Translations under genes and position numbers: made by a program
Notes under the pieces: generated by a model
Databases searched by the model: none
Seen by the model: the letters and a program-made list of their open reading frames with translations, nothing else
Told to the model about the DNA's origin: nothing
In this document: positions 44,039 through 50,566 of the stretch, one piece after another
How the letters are laid out: every line of letters starts with the position of its first letter
Position numbering within the stretch: position 1 is the stretch's first letter
Source: Streptomyces sp. cf386
GTDB taxonomy: Bacteria > Actinomycetota > Actinomycetes > Streptomycetales > Streptomycetaceae
Assembly: GCF_900103585.1 (NCBI RefSeq)
Contig: NZ_FNHV01000001.1
Span: 637,326 to 701,325, forward strand
Direction of reading: 5' to 3'
Length of the DNA: 64,000 bases

Positions 44039-44668
44039 TCAGCCGTCCGACGGTGGGGCCGACATGCTCATCAGCCCGCGCAGACCGTTCTGCAGGACCT
44101 CCACCGGCGCCGCCCCGAACAGGGCCTGCTGGGCGACGAACCCCTGCACGGTGGCGATCATCGTGCGTGCCACATGGTCCGCGGGGATGTCCGACCGCAT
44201 CATCGAGGCGTCCTGGTACGCCTCGACGGCCAGCACCCAGCTGTCGCGCAGCTCGGTGTAGACGTCGGTCAGGACGACCGCCAGTTCCTCGTTGCGCACG
44301 GTCTCGGCCCACACCTGCATGATCAGCCGCGGGAAGAGCGGCTCGCCCTCGGCGTTCAGGGACGACCACACGCGCAGCGTCCGTCCCATGACCAGGCCGA
44401 CCAGGATGTCCGGCGGCGGAGGCGGGCTCTGCCGGGTGACGTCGGCGAAGGCCGCGCGGATCTCGCCGAGCACCTCCTTCACGATCGCGGCGATCAGCTC
44501 GTCCTTGCCGCTGAAGTAGCGGTACACCGCCCCGGCCGAGAGGTCGACCTCCTTCAGCACGTCCTGCATCGACGTGGCATGGAAGCCGTTGCGCGCGAAG
44601 AGACGCGCGGCGCCGTCGAGGATCTGCCGGCGGCGGGCGTCGAGGTGTTCCTGGGATACGCGGGCCAT
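44039..44668 (-). CDS. TetR-family regulator
   Basis: The 209-residue protein starts MARVSQEHLDARRRQILDGA. The helix-turn-helix is MQDVLKEVDLSAGAVYRYFS, residues about 34-53. It is divergent from a membrane-protein gene, and two near-identical 23-bp sites lie between the two starts, one over its own promoter. This is the usual layout for a repressor of a transport or efflux gene. Confidence 0.9.
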   Translation of the reverse strand: MARVSQEHLDARRRQILDGAARLFARNGFHATSMQDVLKEVDLSAGAVYRYFSGKDELIAAIVKEVLGEIRAAFADVTRQSPPPPPDILVGLVMGRTLRVWSSLNAEGEPLFPRLIMQVWAETVRNEELAVVLTDVYTELRDSWVLAVEAYQDASMMRSDIPADHVARTMIATVQGFVAQQALFGAAPVEVLQNGLRGLMSMSAPPSDG

Positions 44669-44676
44669 GGTCCACA

Positions 44677-44757
44677 AAGTAAAACGAACATTCCTTCTTG
44701 ACAAGGACCGACATCGGCAGGACGGTGGGAGCAGAAGTAAAACGAACGATCCTTCTT
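44677..44757. promoter_or_regulatory. Two 23-bp direct repeats, likely TetR operators
   Basis: Copies at 44677-44699 and 44735-44757 share AAGTAAAACGAAC, then two variable bases, then TCCTTCTT: 21 of 23 identical. Their starts are 58 bp apart. The left copy overlaps a minus-strand TTGTCA/TTACTT promoter of the TetR gene, and the right copy is 40 bp upstream of the membrane-protein start. This fits coordinated repression of both genes. Confidence 0.65.
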
Positions 44758-44796
44758 TTTAGCGCCCACGCCTCGAGACCCTCAGAGGGAGACCCC

Positions 44797-45813
44797 ATGT
44801 CCACCCCCTCCGCCGCACCGCCCGGGAACGCCGCACCCCGGCGCCTGATCGCGGTCGTCGTCCTCGTCCCCGTGCTCGCCGCGCTCGCCCTGTGGGCCTT
44901 CGCCTGGCCGGCCGCCCGCACCGCTCCGCGCGATCTGCCGCTCGGCGTGGCCGGGCCGACCGCCGCCACGGCCCAGGTGGAGCGGCAGCTTGCACAGCAG
45001 GACGGCGCGTTCGAGATCCACCGCTACGCCGACGAGGCCGCAGCCCGGGAGGCCATCGAGGACCGGACCGTATACGGCGCCGTCGTCGTCACACCCCAGG
45101 GGCCCGAGCTGCTGACCGCCTCGGCCGCGAGCCCGACGGTCGCCCAGCTGCTCCAGCAGGCGGTGACCCACCAGGCCGCCGCCGAGGGCACCGAGGTCAG
45201 GACGGTCGACGTGGTGTCCGCATCCGAGACGGACCCGCGCGGCGCGGCCTTCAGCGCGAGCGTCCTGCCGCTCGCCCTTGCCGGCATGGCGGCCGGCGCG
45301 GCGGTGACCCTGCTCGGGCTGCGCGGCATCCACGCCGTGAGCGCCCTGGTCGGCGCCGCCGCTCTGATCGGCATGACCGCGGCCGCCCTCGCGCACAGCT
45401 GGCTGGGGGTCCTCACCGGCGGCTGGTGGGCGGAGGCGGGGGTGCTCGCCCTTTCGACGCTCGCCGTGAGCGCCGCCGTCGCGGGACTCGCCGCACTGAT
45501 CGGCGCCGCGGGCATCGGCATCGTGTCGTTCGTGGTGATGTTCCTCGGCAACCCGTTCTCCGGGGCGTCCTCGGCTCCGCAGATGCTGCCCGAGCCGGTC
45601 GGCACGATCGGTCAGTGGCTGCCGCCGGGCGCGGGCGCGAGCCTGCTGCGCTCGGTGTCGTTCTTCGACGGCGCCGCGGCGACCGGCCCCGCCCTGACGC
45701 TGACCTGGTGGGCCGCGCTGGGCCTGGGCGCCGTACTGCTGGGGAGCGCCCTCAAGGCACGTACGACGACCGCCGAGCCCGCACCCGAGCGGGAACTGGC
45801 CACCGTCGGCTGA
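44797..45813 (+). CDS. YhgE/ABC-2-like membrane protein
   Basis: The 338-residue protein starts at ATG 44797, behind AGAGGGAG. It has one N-terminal helix (about 18-37), an external domain of some 130 residues, then five or six C-terminal helices (from about 165). This is the layout of YhgE/Pip and ABC-2 permease-like proteins. No ATPase gene is adjacent. Under the divergent TetR gene it is probably an export or stress-response protein. The function is not established. Confidence 0.7.
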   Translation: MSTPSAAPPGNAAPRRLIAVVVLVPVLAALALWAFAWPAARTAPRDLPLGVAGPTAATAQVERQLAQQDGAFEIHRYADEAAAREAIEDRTVYGAVVVTPQGPELLTASAASPTVAQLLQQAVTHQAAAEGTEVRTVDVVSASETDPRGAAFSASVLPLALAGMAAGAAVTLLGLRGIHAVSALVGAAALIGMTAAALAHSWLGVLTGGWWAEAGVLALSTLAVSAAVAGLAALIGAAGIGIVSFVVMFLGNPFSGASSAPQMLPEPVGTIGQWLPPGAGASLLRSVSFFDGAAATGPALTLTWWAALGLGAVLLGSALKARTTTAEPAPERELATVG

Positions 45814-45833
45814 CCGTCCGGCCACACCGAACC

Positions 45834-45873
45834 GACCGTGCACCCCCGCTGTAGCGGACGGGGGTGCACGGTC
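45834..45873. terminator. Strong hairpin terminator
   Basis: GACCGTGCACCCCCG and CGGGGGTGCACGGTC form a perfect 15-bp stem with a 10-base loop. It lies 20 bp after the membrane-protein stop and also downstream of the leftward antitoxin gene, so it can serve both. Confidence 0.85.
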
Positions 45874-45913
45874 CTGTCGTTTCGGCCTGTTTCGAAGGAA
45901 CCGGGAGCCGGCT

Positions 45914-46192
45914 CTACGAGGGGGTCGGCCCCCGATGCTCGGCCGCGATGCCGAACCGCTGCCGTTCGCGGGGAGCGGAAGCGACCCCGCGGACGCCGGA
46001 GACCGCGCTGATCACCTGCTCCTCGACCGGCGCGTCCAGGGCGTCGAGTCGCTCGAGGTCAGCAGCGGAGACGAGGGCGACGAGGGGCTTGCCGTGACGC
46101 GTCACGACGACGCGCTCACCGCCGTACACCACGCGATTGATCAGTTCGGCGAGCTCAGCCCTGGCTTGCGTCACCGGAATCTCGTAGGCCAT
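45914..46192 (-). CDS. Phd/YefM-type antitoxin without adjacent toxin
   Basis: The 92-residue protein begins MAYEIPVTQARAELAELINR, with VVVTRHGKPLVALVS in the centre: the DNA-binding fold of Phd/YefM antitoxins. The C-terminal 30 residues (after about 60) would be the toxin-binding tail. No Doc, YoeB or other toxin gene lies downstream, where only a terminator is found before the next gene, or upstream. It may be an orphan antitoxin or an autoregulator. It lies at the presumed left border of the prophage. Confidence 0.85.
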   Translation of the reverse strand: MAYEIPVTQARAELAELINRVVYGGERVVVTRHGKPLVALVSAADLERLDALDAPVEEQVISAVSGVRGVASAPRERQRFGIAAEHRGPTPS

Positions 46193-46349
46193 GCTCCCTA
46201 GCTTACGTGGCGTCCATGGTGTCCACGAGGTCCATGCGGGACGGCAAACGTCCAGTTCAGAGTTGATTTGGCCGCCGCCTCACACAGGCTCTGTGAGATA
46301 TGTGTGAGACGGCGGCAGGTTCGAGCAGGGCCCTCAGCGAGCACGACAC

Positions 46350-46393
46350 GGCCCCGGCCGACGGAGGTTTCCGGTCCTCCGCCGACCGGGGCC
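46350..46393. terminator. Hairpin with TTTCCGGT loop, first of two
   Basis: The outer stem GGCCCCGG / CCGGGGCC and inner stem CGGAGG / CCTCCG enclose the loop TTTCCGGT. The same loop occurs in the hairpin at 46468-46514. No T-tract follows. Confidence 0.6.
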
Positions 46394-46467
46394 GACGTGT
46401 GTAGACGCTAGCCGGATTCGAACACGTTTTCTAGCAACTCGGCATATGCCTGCGCGACTCTGCCGAG

Positions 46468-46514
46468 AAAAAGCCCGCCCCGCCGACGGTTTCCGGTCCG
46501 TCGACGGGGCGGGC
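46468..46514 (-). terminator. Leftward rho-independent terminator
   Basis: Read on the minus strand, a 10-bp stem GCCCGCCCCG / CGGGGCGGGC with a 6-bp inner stem is followed by TTTTT. The loop is identical to the neighbouring hairpin. It would stop leftward transcripts from the prophage before they enter the chromosome. Confidence 0.8.
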
Positions 46515-46565
46515 GCCCAAGAGCGCGTGAGCGCATATATCTACCGCATGCCCATGATCGCCAAA

Positions 46566-46583
46566 TTTACCCAGCCAGGTAAA
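46566..46583. promoter_or_regulatory. Palindromic operator before the small XRE gene
   Basis: TTTACC-CAGCCA-GGTAAA is a perfect inverted repeat with a 6-base spacer, 34 bp upstream of the XRE start at 46617. CATGATC copies flank it at 46553 and 46594. Its placement suggests autoregulation by the XRE protein. Confidence 0.5.
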
Positions 46584-46616
46584 GACTTCCCATCATGATC
46601 AATTCAGCGTGGTCGG

Positions 46617-46850
46617 GTGCCAGACAACCCCCCGCCCCCCTGGGTCCTCACCCGCCAACGGGCCATTGGGGTGCAGATCCGCGAAGCGCGCCGACAAGCC
46701 GACCTCACTCAGATACAGCTCGGCGACCGCATCGGCCGTGACCACAAGACCATCAGCCGGTGGGAGAACGCCGTCAGCACCCCTGACCTCCGGGACCTTG
46801 TGCTGCTCGCGCACGCTCTGGATGTCACGCTCGCCGACCTCGTACGCTGA
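46617..46850 (+). CDS. Small XRE-family repressor
   Basis: The 77-residue protein starts at GTG 46617. Almost the whole length is one helix-turn-helix domain: DLTQIQLGDRIGRDHKTISR is the recognition part and WENAVSTPDLRDLVLLAHAL completes it. It is too short for a sensor domain. It is the only rightward gene in the prophage part. It could be a prophage repressor or a regulator of nearby cargo genes. A convergent terminator separates it from the leftward gene pair. Confidence 0.85.
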   Translation: MPDNPPPPWVLTRQRAIGVQIREARRQADLTQIQLGDRIGRDHKTISRWENAVSTPDLRDLVLLAHALDVTLADLVR

Positions 46851-46889
46851 GCGGCCGCCCCCGCCGGGGGTGACGGAGGCGACCGCCGT

Positions 46890-46923
46890 CTCGGCGCCGG
46901 CCTTTTGCCGTCCCGGCGCCGAG
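46890..46923. terminator. Convergent terminator
   Basis: CTCGGCGCCGG and CCGGCGCCGAG form a perfect 11-bp stem around a 12-base loop containing TTTT. It lies between the ends of the XRE gene and the leftward gene pair. Confidence 0.75.
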
Positions 46924-46926
46924 GCT

Positions 46927-47328
46927 CTACAGGCGCGTGCCGACCGCGACCCTGTCGTTGCCCGCAAGGACCGGCATCGCCCGCATCAGGATGAGGAGAC
47001 GGCGCTCGTCCAGCTCCTCCACCGCCGACAGGGTGTGCAGGCCGATGCCCACCATGCCCAGCACCAGGCCAAGGAACGCCCGCTGCGCGTCGTCCAGGCC
47101 GAGCCCGTACAGACGGCCCATCAGGCCTTCCCAGCGGCACACCGGACCGTCGTCGCCCTCTATGACGAGCAGGCGGCGCACGCTGTCCAAGGCGAGGATT
47201 GTCTCCTCCTCTGCCAGGGCCTGAGCGGCCGCACGACCCCGGTCGAACGTGGATGATGCGATCAGCAGCTCGCCGAGCGTCTCGGTTTTGGCCTCATCTG
47301 TCTCGGGCGCGGCCGTAGTCGTCGTCAT
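46927..47328 (-). CDS. Unrecognised helical protein, second gene of a pair
   Basis: The 133-residue protein starts at ATG 47328, overlapping the stop of the upstream gene by ATGA. After a Thr/Glu-rich start it is mostly helical, with a hydrophobic segment (FLGLVLGMVGIGLHTLSAVEE, near residues 85-104) too polar at its end to call a membrane helix with confidence. I do not recognise a family. Tight coupling to the preceding gene implies the products act together. Confidence 0.6.
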   Translation of the reverse strand: MTTTTAAPETDEAKTETLGELLIASSTFDRGRAAAQALAEEETILALDSVRRLLVIEGDDGPVCRWEGLMGRLYGLGLDDAQRAFLGLVLGMVGIGLHTLSAVEELDERRLLILMRAMPVLAGNDRVAVGTRL

Positions 47329-47786
47329 GGTGTTGCCTCCGTGTGGAGTCGGTACCCACCGGGGCCGAACGCGGCGGCGAGTACGGCTGGATCGGTGAGC
47401 TGCCCGGAACCGTCGGGATACGTGATCCACATCCGGCCCCCGACCAGCCAGCGCGTTGGCGGGCAGAGCAGGGTCCAGCCCGCGGGCTGCACCGCCAGCT
47501 GGCGCACGTCGGCGAGCTCCTCGGCTGCGTCAGGCGGGATCAGCCACCAGAGCTTGTCGGCTTCGGGGTCGGCGAGGATGGGGCCCCGGTGCTCATCGCG
47601 GATGCGGCCGATCAGCAGATAGGCGGTCGCGAGGCGTGCCTCAGCAACCAGCCAGCGTTCGCCCGAGGCGATCGGAGCCAGTGTCTCCTTGGCCCACGCC
47701 GCACGGACGAGGTCCGGGTGCGCGGAGCAGTCGGCGAGCCACGCGTCCCCGGCCTCGTACCGCTGGGCGAACTTCGATAGGGCCAT
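47325..47786 (-). CDS. Unrecognised protein, first gene of a pair
   Basis: The 153-residue protein starts at ATG 47786 (MALSKFAQRYEAGDAWLADC). It is soluble and rich in Trp and Ala, with WWLIPPDAAEELADVRQL and MWITYPDGSGQL as recognisable segments. No family is known to me. It lies immediately downstream of the repeated TTnCTC motifs that also precede the XRE-DUF5753 cassette, suggesting common regulation. The pair is read leftwards and ends at the hairpin at 46890. Confidence 0.6.
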   Translation of the reverse strand: MALSKFAQRYEAGDAWLADCSAHPDLVRAAWAKETLAPIASGERWLVAEARLATAYLLIGRIRDEHRGPILADPEADKLWWLIPPDAAEELADVRQLAVQPAGWTLLCPPTRWLVGGRMWITYPDGSGQLTDPAVLAAAFGPGGYRLHTEATP

Positions 47787-47826
47787 GACCAGGACCGTAG
47801 GCAACGGGGTTGCCGCAATGCGGCGC

Positions 47827-47882
47827 GATTTCTCGGGATTTCTCACGCGTAGGCGAGCGGTTCCCGAGGTTGCTCACATCAG
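47827..47882. promoter_or_regulatory. Phased TTnCTC motifs, copy A
   Basis: GATTTCTC occurs at 47827 and 47837, exactly 10 bp apart, and GTTGCTCACATCAG at 47869. The last overlaps the end of the XRE-DUF5753 gene. Related motifs lie at 49522-49576 before the cassette. The region is upstream of the unrecognised gene pair and is a likely operator. Confidence 0.45.
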
Positions 47883-48713
47883 CTCAAGAGTGGCCCTCGC
47901 CCGGGCGATCAGACGATGCGCCTGAGGCCCGGTGACGGCCACCCGCTCCAGCTCTTCCCACACCGTCCGGTACAGGTCGATCTCGGCCCTGTCCGTGACG
48001 CGCAGCTCGGCACCGATCGTCTCCACCATGACCAACTGGTCGTCGAACAGCCAGAAGCCGTGAGTGGGGACCACCGTCATATCCGCCCCCAGGGGCACGA
48101 TGCCGAGCTCCACAGTGGTCATGCCGAACACTCCGGACAGGCGGTCCAGCTGGCCGGCCATCACCTCACGGGGGCACAGGACCATATGCAGGGCGGACTC
48201 CCAGACCAGAAACCGAAAGTCCCGGCCTGGCGCGTAGAGGGCCTGCTGGCGCTGCATCCGCGCGTTGACCCCAGCCTCGATGTCGGGGGGCGTCCGGTGC
48301 AGGGCAGTGGTGCGCTCGAACATGTGCCGGGCGTACTCCGCGGTCTGGAGCAGCCCGGGGATGCAGGCGGACTCGAAGTTGCGGACCGTTCCAGCGGTGC
48401 CCTCCGTGGCCTGCCACGCCTCCTGGCGTGCGCGTACACCCGCGGCAAGCTGTCGCCGCCACGCGGCGTAGTGGGTCTCCAGCGTGCGCAGCCGGCCCAT
48501 CAACTCCGTGAGGGCCTCGGGAGTGCCGAGGACGCCGACCAGGACGCGCAGGTCCTCGGCCGTCGGGCTCTGCTTGGCGTTCTCCAGCTTCGACACCTTC
48601 GACGGCGGCCAGCCGAGACCCTCGGCGAGCTGCTTACCGTTCAGACCGGCCTCGGCGCGCAGCTCCCGCAGCCGCGCGCCGAGTGCGATCCGGGCCGCCT
48701 GATAGTCGCTCAC
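47874..48713 (-). CDS. XRE regulator with DUF5753 (Scr1-type) domain
   Basis: The 279-residue protein starts at GTG 48713, overlapping the upstream stop by GTGA. An N-terminal helix-turn-helix (GKQLAEGLGWPPSKVSKLEN) is followed by DUF5753 (about 90-275), with the typical ACIPGLLQTAEYAR start and WESALHMVL in the core. Such regulators are very common in Streptomyces next to small partner genes and act like antitoxin or developmental regulators. Here it is third in a cassette behind a 72-residue protein and a DUF6879 protein. Confidence 0.9.
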   Translation of the reverse strand: MSDYQAARIALGARLRELRAEAGLNGKQLAEGLGWPPSKVSKLENAKQSPTAEDLRVLVGVLGTPEALTELMGRLRTLETHYAAWRRQLAAGVRARQEAWQATEGTAGTVRNFESACIPGLLQTAEYARHMFERTTALHRTPPDIEAGVNARMQRQQALYAPGRDFRFLVWESALHMVLCPREVMAGQLDRLSGVFGMTTVELGIVPLGADMTVVPTHGFWLFDDQLVMVETIGAELRVTDRAEIDLYRTVWEELERVAVTGPQAHRLIARARATLELM

Positions 48714-49246
48714 TGGGGAGGCGCGTGCTCCTTCTGGTAGTCCTCGAAGGTGATCGCATGGTGCCATGCCGCGCCCTGCCACTGCACGTGCCGCAAGACG
48801 TCCGCCGGCTCGTCGGAGAGCAGGACGCCGAGGAAGCGGTCGTGCTCGCCGAACTGGAGCCGGGCCACAGCCCGGCTGTCAAAGAGCCAGTAGTCGTACG
48901 CGGGCAGGCCAAGGGCGCTGGCCTGAGGCCTCGTGAGATAGCGAATGTCCTCGCCTACGGCCAGGTTGTACGGCGTGCCCCACAGCTCGAACCGCAGGTA
49001 GTCCGAAGGCGGTTCGTCGATGACGCGAACCCGCTCCACCCGCTTGCCCTTGCTCGTCTCTTCGCGCATCAGGTCCAACCAGGGCTCGAACCAGTCGAGG
49101 CCGGGGTCATCGCCCGCGAGGAAACGGCCGTACGGCTCGTCCTCCTCGGGGATGCCGTACGACGTGCGAACCTCCAGCCGGTACGCGGTGTGCTCGGCCT
49201 CCCGGAAGAGACGGAGGAATGCTTCGCCGCTGACCAGCTCAGGCAC
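48710..49246 (-). CDS. DUF6879 family protein
   Basis: The 178-residue protein starts at GTG 49246 (VPELVSGEAFLRLFREAEHT), overlapping the preceding gene by 8 bp. Conserved stretches include TSYGIPEEDEPYGRFLAG and LPAYDYWLFDSR. DUF6879 proteins are actinobacterial, soluble and usually encoded beside XRE-DUF5753 regulators. The role is not established. It is the middle gene of a coupled three-gene cassette. Confidence 0.8.
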   Translation of the reverse strand: MPELVSGEAFLRLFREAEHTAYRLEVRTSYGIPEEDEPYGRFLAGDDPGLDWFEPWLDLMREETSKGKRVERVRVIDEPPSDYLRFELWGTPYNLAVGEDIRYLTRPQASALGLPAYDYWLFDSRAVARLQFGEHDRFLGVLLSDEPADVLRHVQWQGAAWHHAITFEDYQKEHAPPQ

Positions 49247-49457
49247 CGGCCACCTTCTCGGCGTGGAGCGCGAACAAGACGGCCGGCACGACGACGGCGT
49301 CCTCGCCGGGCTTGACCTTGAGGAGCTGGGCGCGCTTGTCGGGGTCGGTGAGCGAGATGCCCTGGACGATAATGTCGCCCGTCTCGGTGTCGCGGTAGAA
49401 GGACGGGCAGCCGCCGCCCTGTGAGGTGTTGCTGCTGCCGAGGAACTCAAGTGCCAT
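49239..49457 (-). CDS. Small cassette protein, unknown function
   Basis: The 72-residue protein starts MALEFLGSSNTSQGGGCPSF at ATG 49457. It resembles the small proteins that accompany XRE-DUF5753 regulators in Streptomyces (DUF397-like size and place, but I do not claim that family). It has the segment YRDTETGDIIVQGISLTD and no membrane helix. It is first in the cassette, and phased operator-like motifs lie just upstream. Confidence 0.7.
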   Translation of the reverse strand: MALEFLGSSNTSQGGGCPSFYRDTETGDIIVQGISLTDPDKRAQLLKVKPGEDAVVVPAVLFALHAEKVAGA

Positions 49458-49521
49458 GATCTCAACCTTTCGTGGCGGTTGGGGTACTCAGTGTGCTCGG
49501 CATGGCGTGAGTGCTGGCGCT

Positions 49522-49576
49522 GATTGCTCGAAATTTCGCGGATTGCTGTGCGGGTTGGCCGAGTTGCTCGCATCAG
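49522..49576. promoter_or_regulatory. Phased TTnCTC motifs, copy B
   Basis: GATTGCTC at 49522, GATTGCTG at 49541 and GTTGCTCGCATCAG at 49563 lie 19 and 22 bp apart. The last differs by one base from the motif at 47869-47882. They precede the 72-residue/DUF6879/XRE cassette and are a likely autoregulatory site. Confidence 0.45.
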
Positions 49577-49589
49577 GGCATGACGAAAG

Positions 49590-49619
49590 GCCCCCTCCCG
49601 CCCGAAGGCGAGAGGGGGC
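49590..49619. terminator. Terminator at the end of the lysis genes
   Basis: GCCCCCTC / GAGGGGGC form an 8-bp stem with a 14-base loop. It ends 6 bp from the end of the collagen-like gene and should stop the leftward late transcript. Confidence 0.75.
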
Positions 49620-49625
49620 GTTTGT

Positions 49626-50291
49626 TCATGGGTACTGGCGGCGGTTCGGGTCAAGGCCCGCGGAAAGCAGTCCGCCGCCGGTCGGCTCCGGATCCGGTGC
49701 TCCATCTCGTCGGCAGACCAAGGCGTCGGGGTCCCAGCTTGGCGCCTGGAGGCTGTAGCCGTCAGGGCAGTCGGGTCCGGGCGGTCCCTGCTCCCCTTGC
49801 TCGCCGCGCTCGCCCTGGACGCCCTGTTCGCCGCGCTCGCCCTGGGTGCCCGGGATACCAGGCTCGCCCTGAGTGCCCGGCGATCCGGCCGTGCCAGGCG
49901 TGCCGGGCGCCCCGTCTTTGCCCGGGGTGCCGTCGGTCCCGTTCTCGCCGGGCGAGCCGGACGCCCCTGGTTCTCCCGGTTCCCCCTGCTCGCCCTGGGC
50001 TCCTCGGGCTCCGGGGATGGGGACGGGGACCCGGGTGCGGTCGTCGAGGTCCTCGACGGCCTGGCTCGGGTCGGGCACCTTTGGCGTCTCCCCGGCCGCC
50101 TTGACCTGCTCGCGCAGGACACGGACGTCGGAGGCCAGGACGCTCACGGCCGAGCCGCGACGGTCTGCCTCGTCGGCCAGCTGGCTGTACCAAGTCCAGC
50201 CGACGACGGCCACACCGGACAGGGCCAGCAGCCAGCAAAAGACGGCGATCCACCGCCAGCGCCCGGCGAGCGCCCGTTCAGCACGGGTCAC
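49626..50291 (-). CDS. Collagen-like membrane protein of the lysis region
   Basis: The protein has 221 residues. A membrane helix lies at about 13-33 and a short coiled coil at 45-65, followed by 27 unbroken Gly-X-Y triplets (about residues 94-174, such as GEQGEPGEPG and GTPGKDGAPG). The C-terminal globular end has two cysteines (CPDGYSLQ and LVCRRDG). It should form a membrane-anchored collagen-type triple helix outside the cell. Its start overlaps the preceding gene by ATGA, so it belongs to the lysis operon. Its role could be envelope disruption or cell-surface display. Confidence 0.8.
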   Translation of the reverse strand: MTRAERALAGRWRWIAVFCWLLALSGVAVVGWTWYSQLADEADRRGSAVSVLASDVRVLREQVKAAGETPKVPDPSQAVEDLDDRTRVPVPIPGARGAQGEQGEPGEPGASGSPGENGTDGTPGKDGAPGTPGTAGSPGTQGEPGIPGTQGERGEQGVQGERGEQGEQGPPGPDCPDGYSLQAPSWDPDALVCRRDGAPDPEPTGGGLLSAGLDPNRRQYP

Positions 50292-50557
50292 AGTGGATCG
50301 CCTCCCAGGGTGATGACTTGGGCACGGAGGCGGGCGATCGTCACGTAGTCGTCGCCCTGCTGCTTGAGCAGCTCGCCGACCCTGGCGTCGCGCGCGGCCA
50401 GCTGCGCGCGCAGCCCGTCGCGCTCCTCCTGAATCTGATCAATCTCCGAGTTCATGCGGGTGGTCGCGAGCTCTCCCCGCTTGCCGAGGTACGCCACCAC
50501 GCTGCCGGACAGGACCCCAGCGAGCGCGAGAATCGCGCCGATGGTGGTGGCGTCCAA
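50288..50557 (-). CDS. Membrane-anchored coiled-coil protein, possible spanin or second holin
   Basis: The 89-residue protein has an N-terminal membrane helix (TIGAILALAGVLSGSVVAYL, 4-23) followed by a charged coiled coil (about 30-70). Phage lysis cassettes often encode such a protein after the holin. The gene starts 9 bp after the holin stop and overlaps the collagen-like gene. Similar small proteins in Streptomyces phages are often unannotated. Confidence 0.6.
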   Translation of the reverse strand: MDATTIGAILALAGVLSGSVVAYLGKRGELATTRMNSEIDQIQEERDGLRAQLAARDARVGELLKQQGDDYVTIARLRAQVITLGGDPL

Positions 50558-50566
50558 GGTGGCTCC

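Larger units (their letters stand above)
46193..46616. other. Gene-free border region with several inverted repeats; possible prophage attachment end
   Basis: These 424 bases carry no credible coding region. They hold an imperfect inverted repeat with GCCGCC...CTCACACA arms (46271-46286 / 46301-46316, 15 of 16 pairs), two hairpins with the same loop (46350-46393 and 46468-46514), and a smaller CTCGGCA/TGCCGAG hairpin near 46439-46467. A TTCGAATCC stretch (minus strand, near 46413-46421) resembles a tRNA T-loop but its stem does not pair. Because it lies between a chromosomal gene and phage-type genes it may contain the attachment site; the other end is outside the window. Confidence 0.45.

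Noticed and set aside
46401..46470. Possible tRNA gene on the minus strand because of TTCGAATCC
   Set aside because: The bases flanking the T-loop do not form a T-stem, and no matching acceptor or anticodon stem is found. At most it is a remnant or chance match.
49765..50020. Repeats in the collagen-like gene as a possible CRISPR array
   Set aside because: The 9-base periodicity comes from Gly-X-Y codons, and no unique spacers exist.
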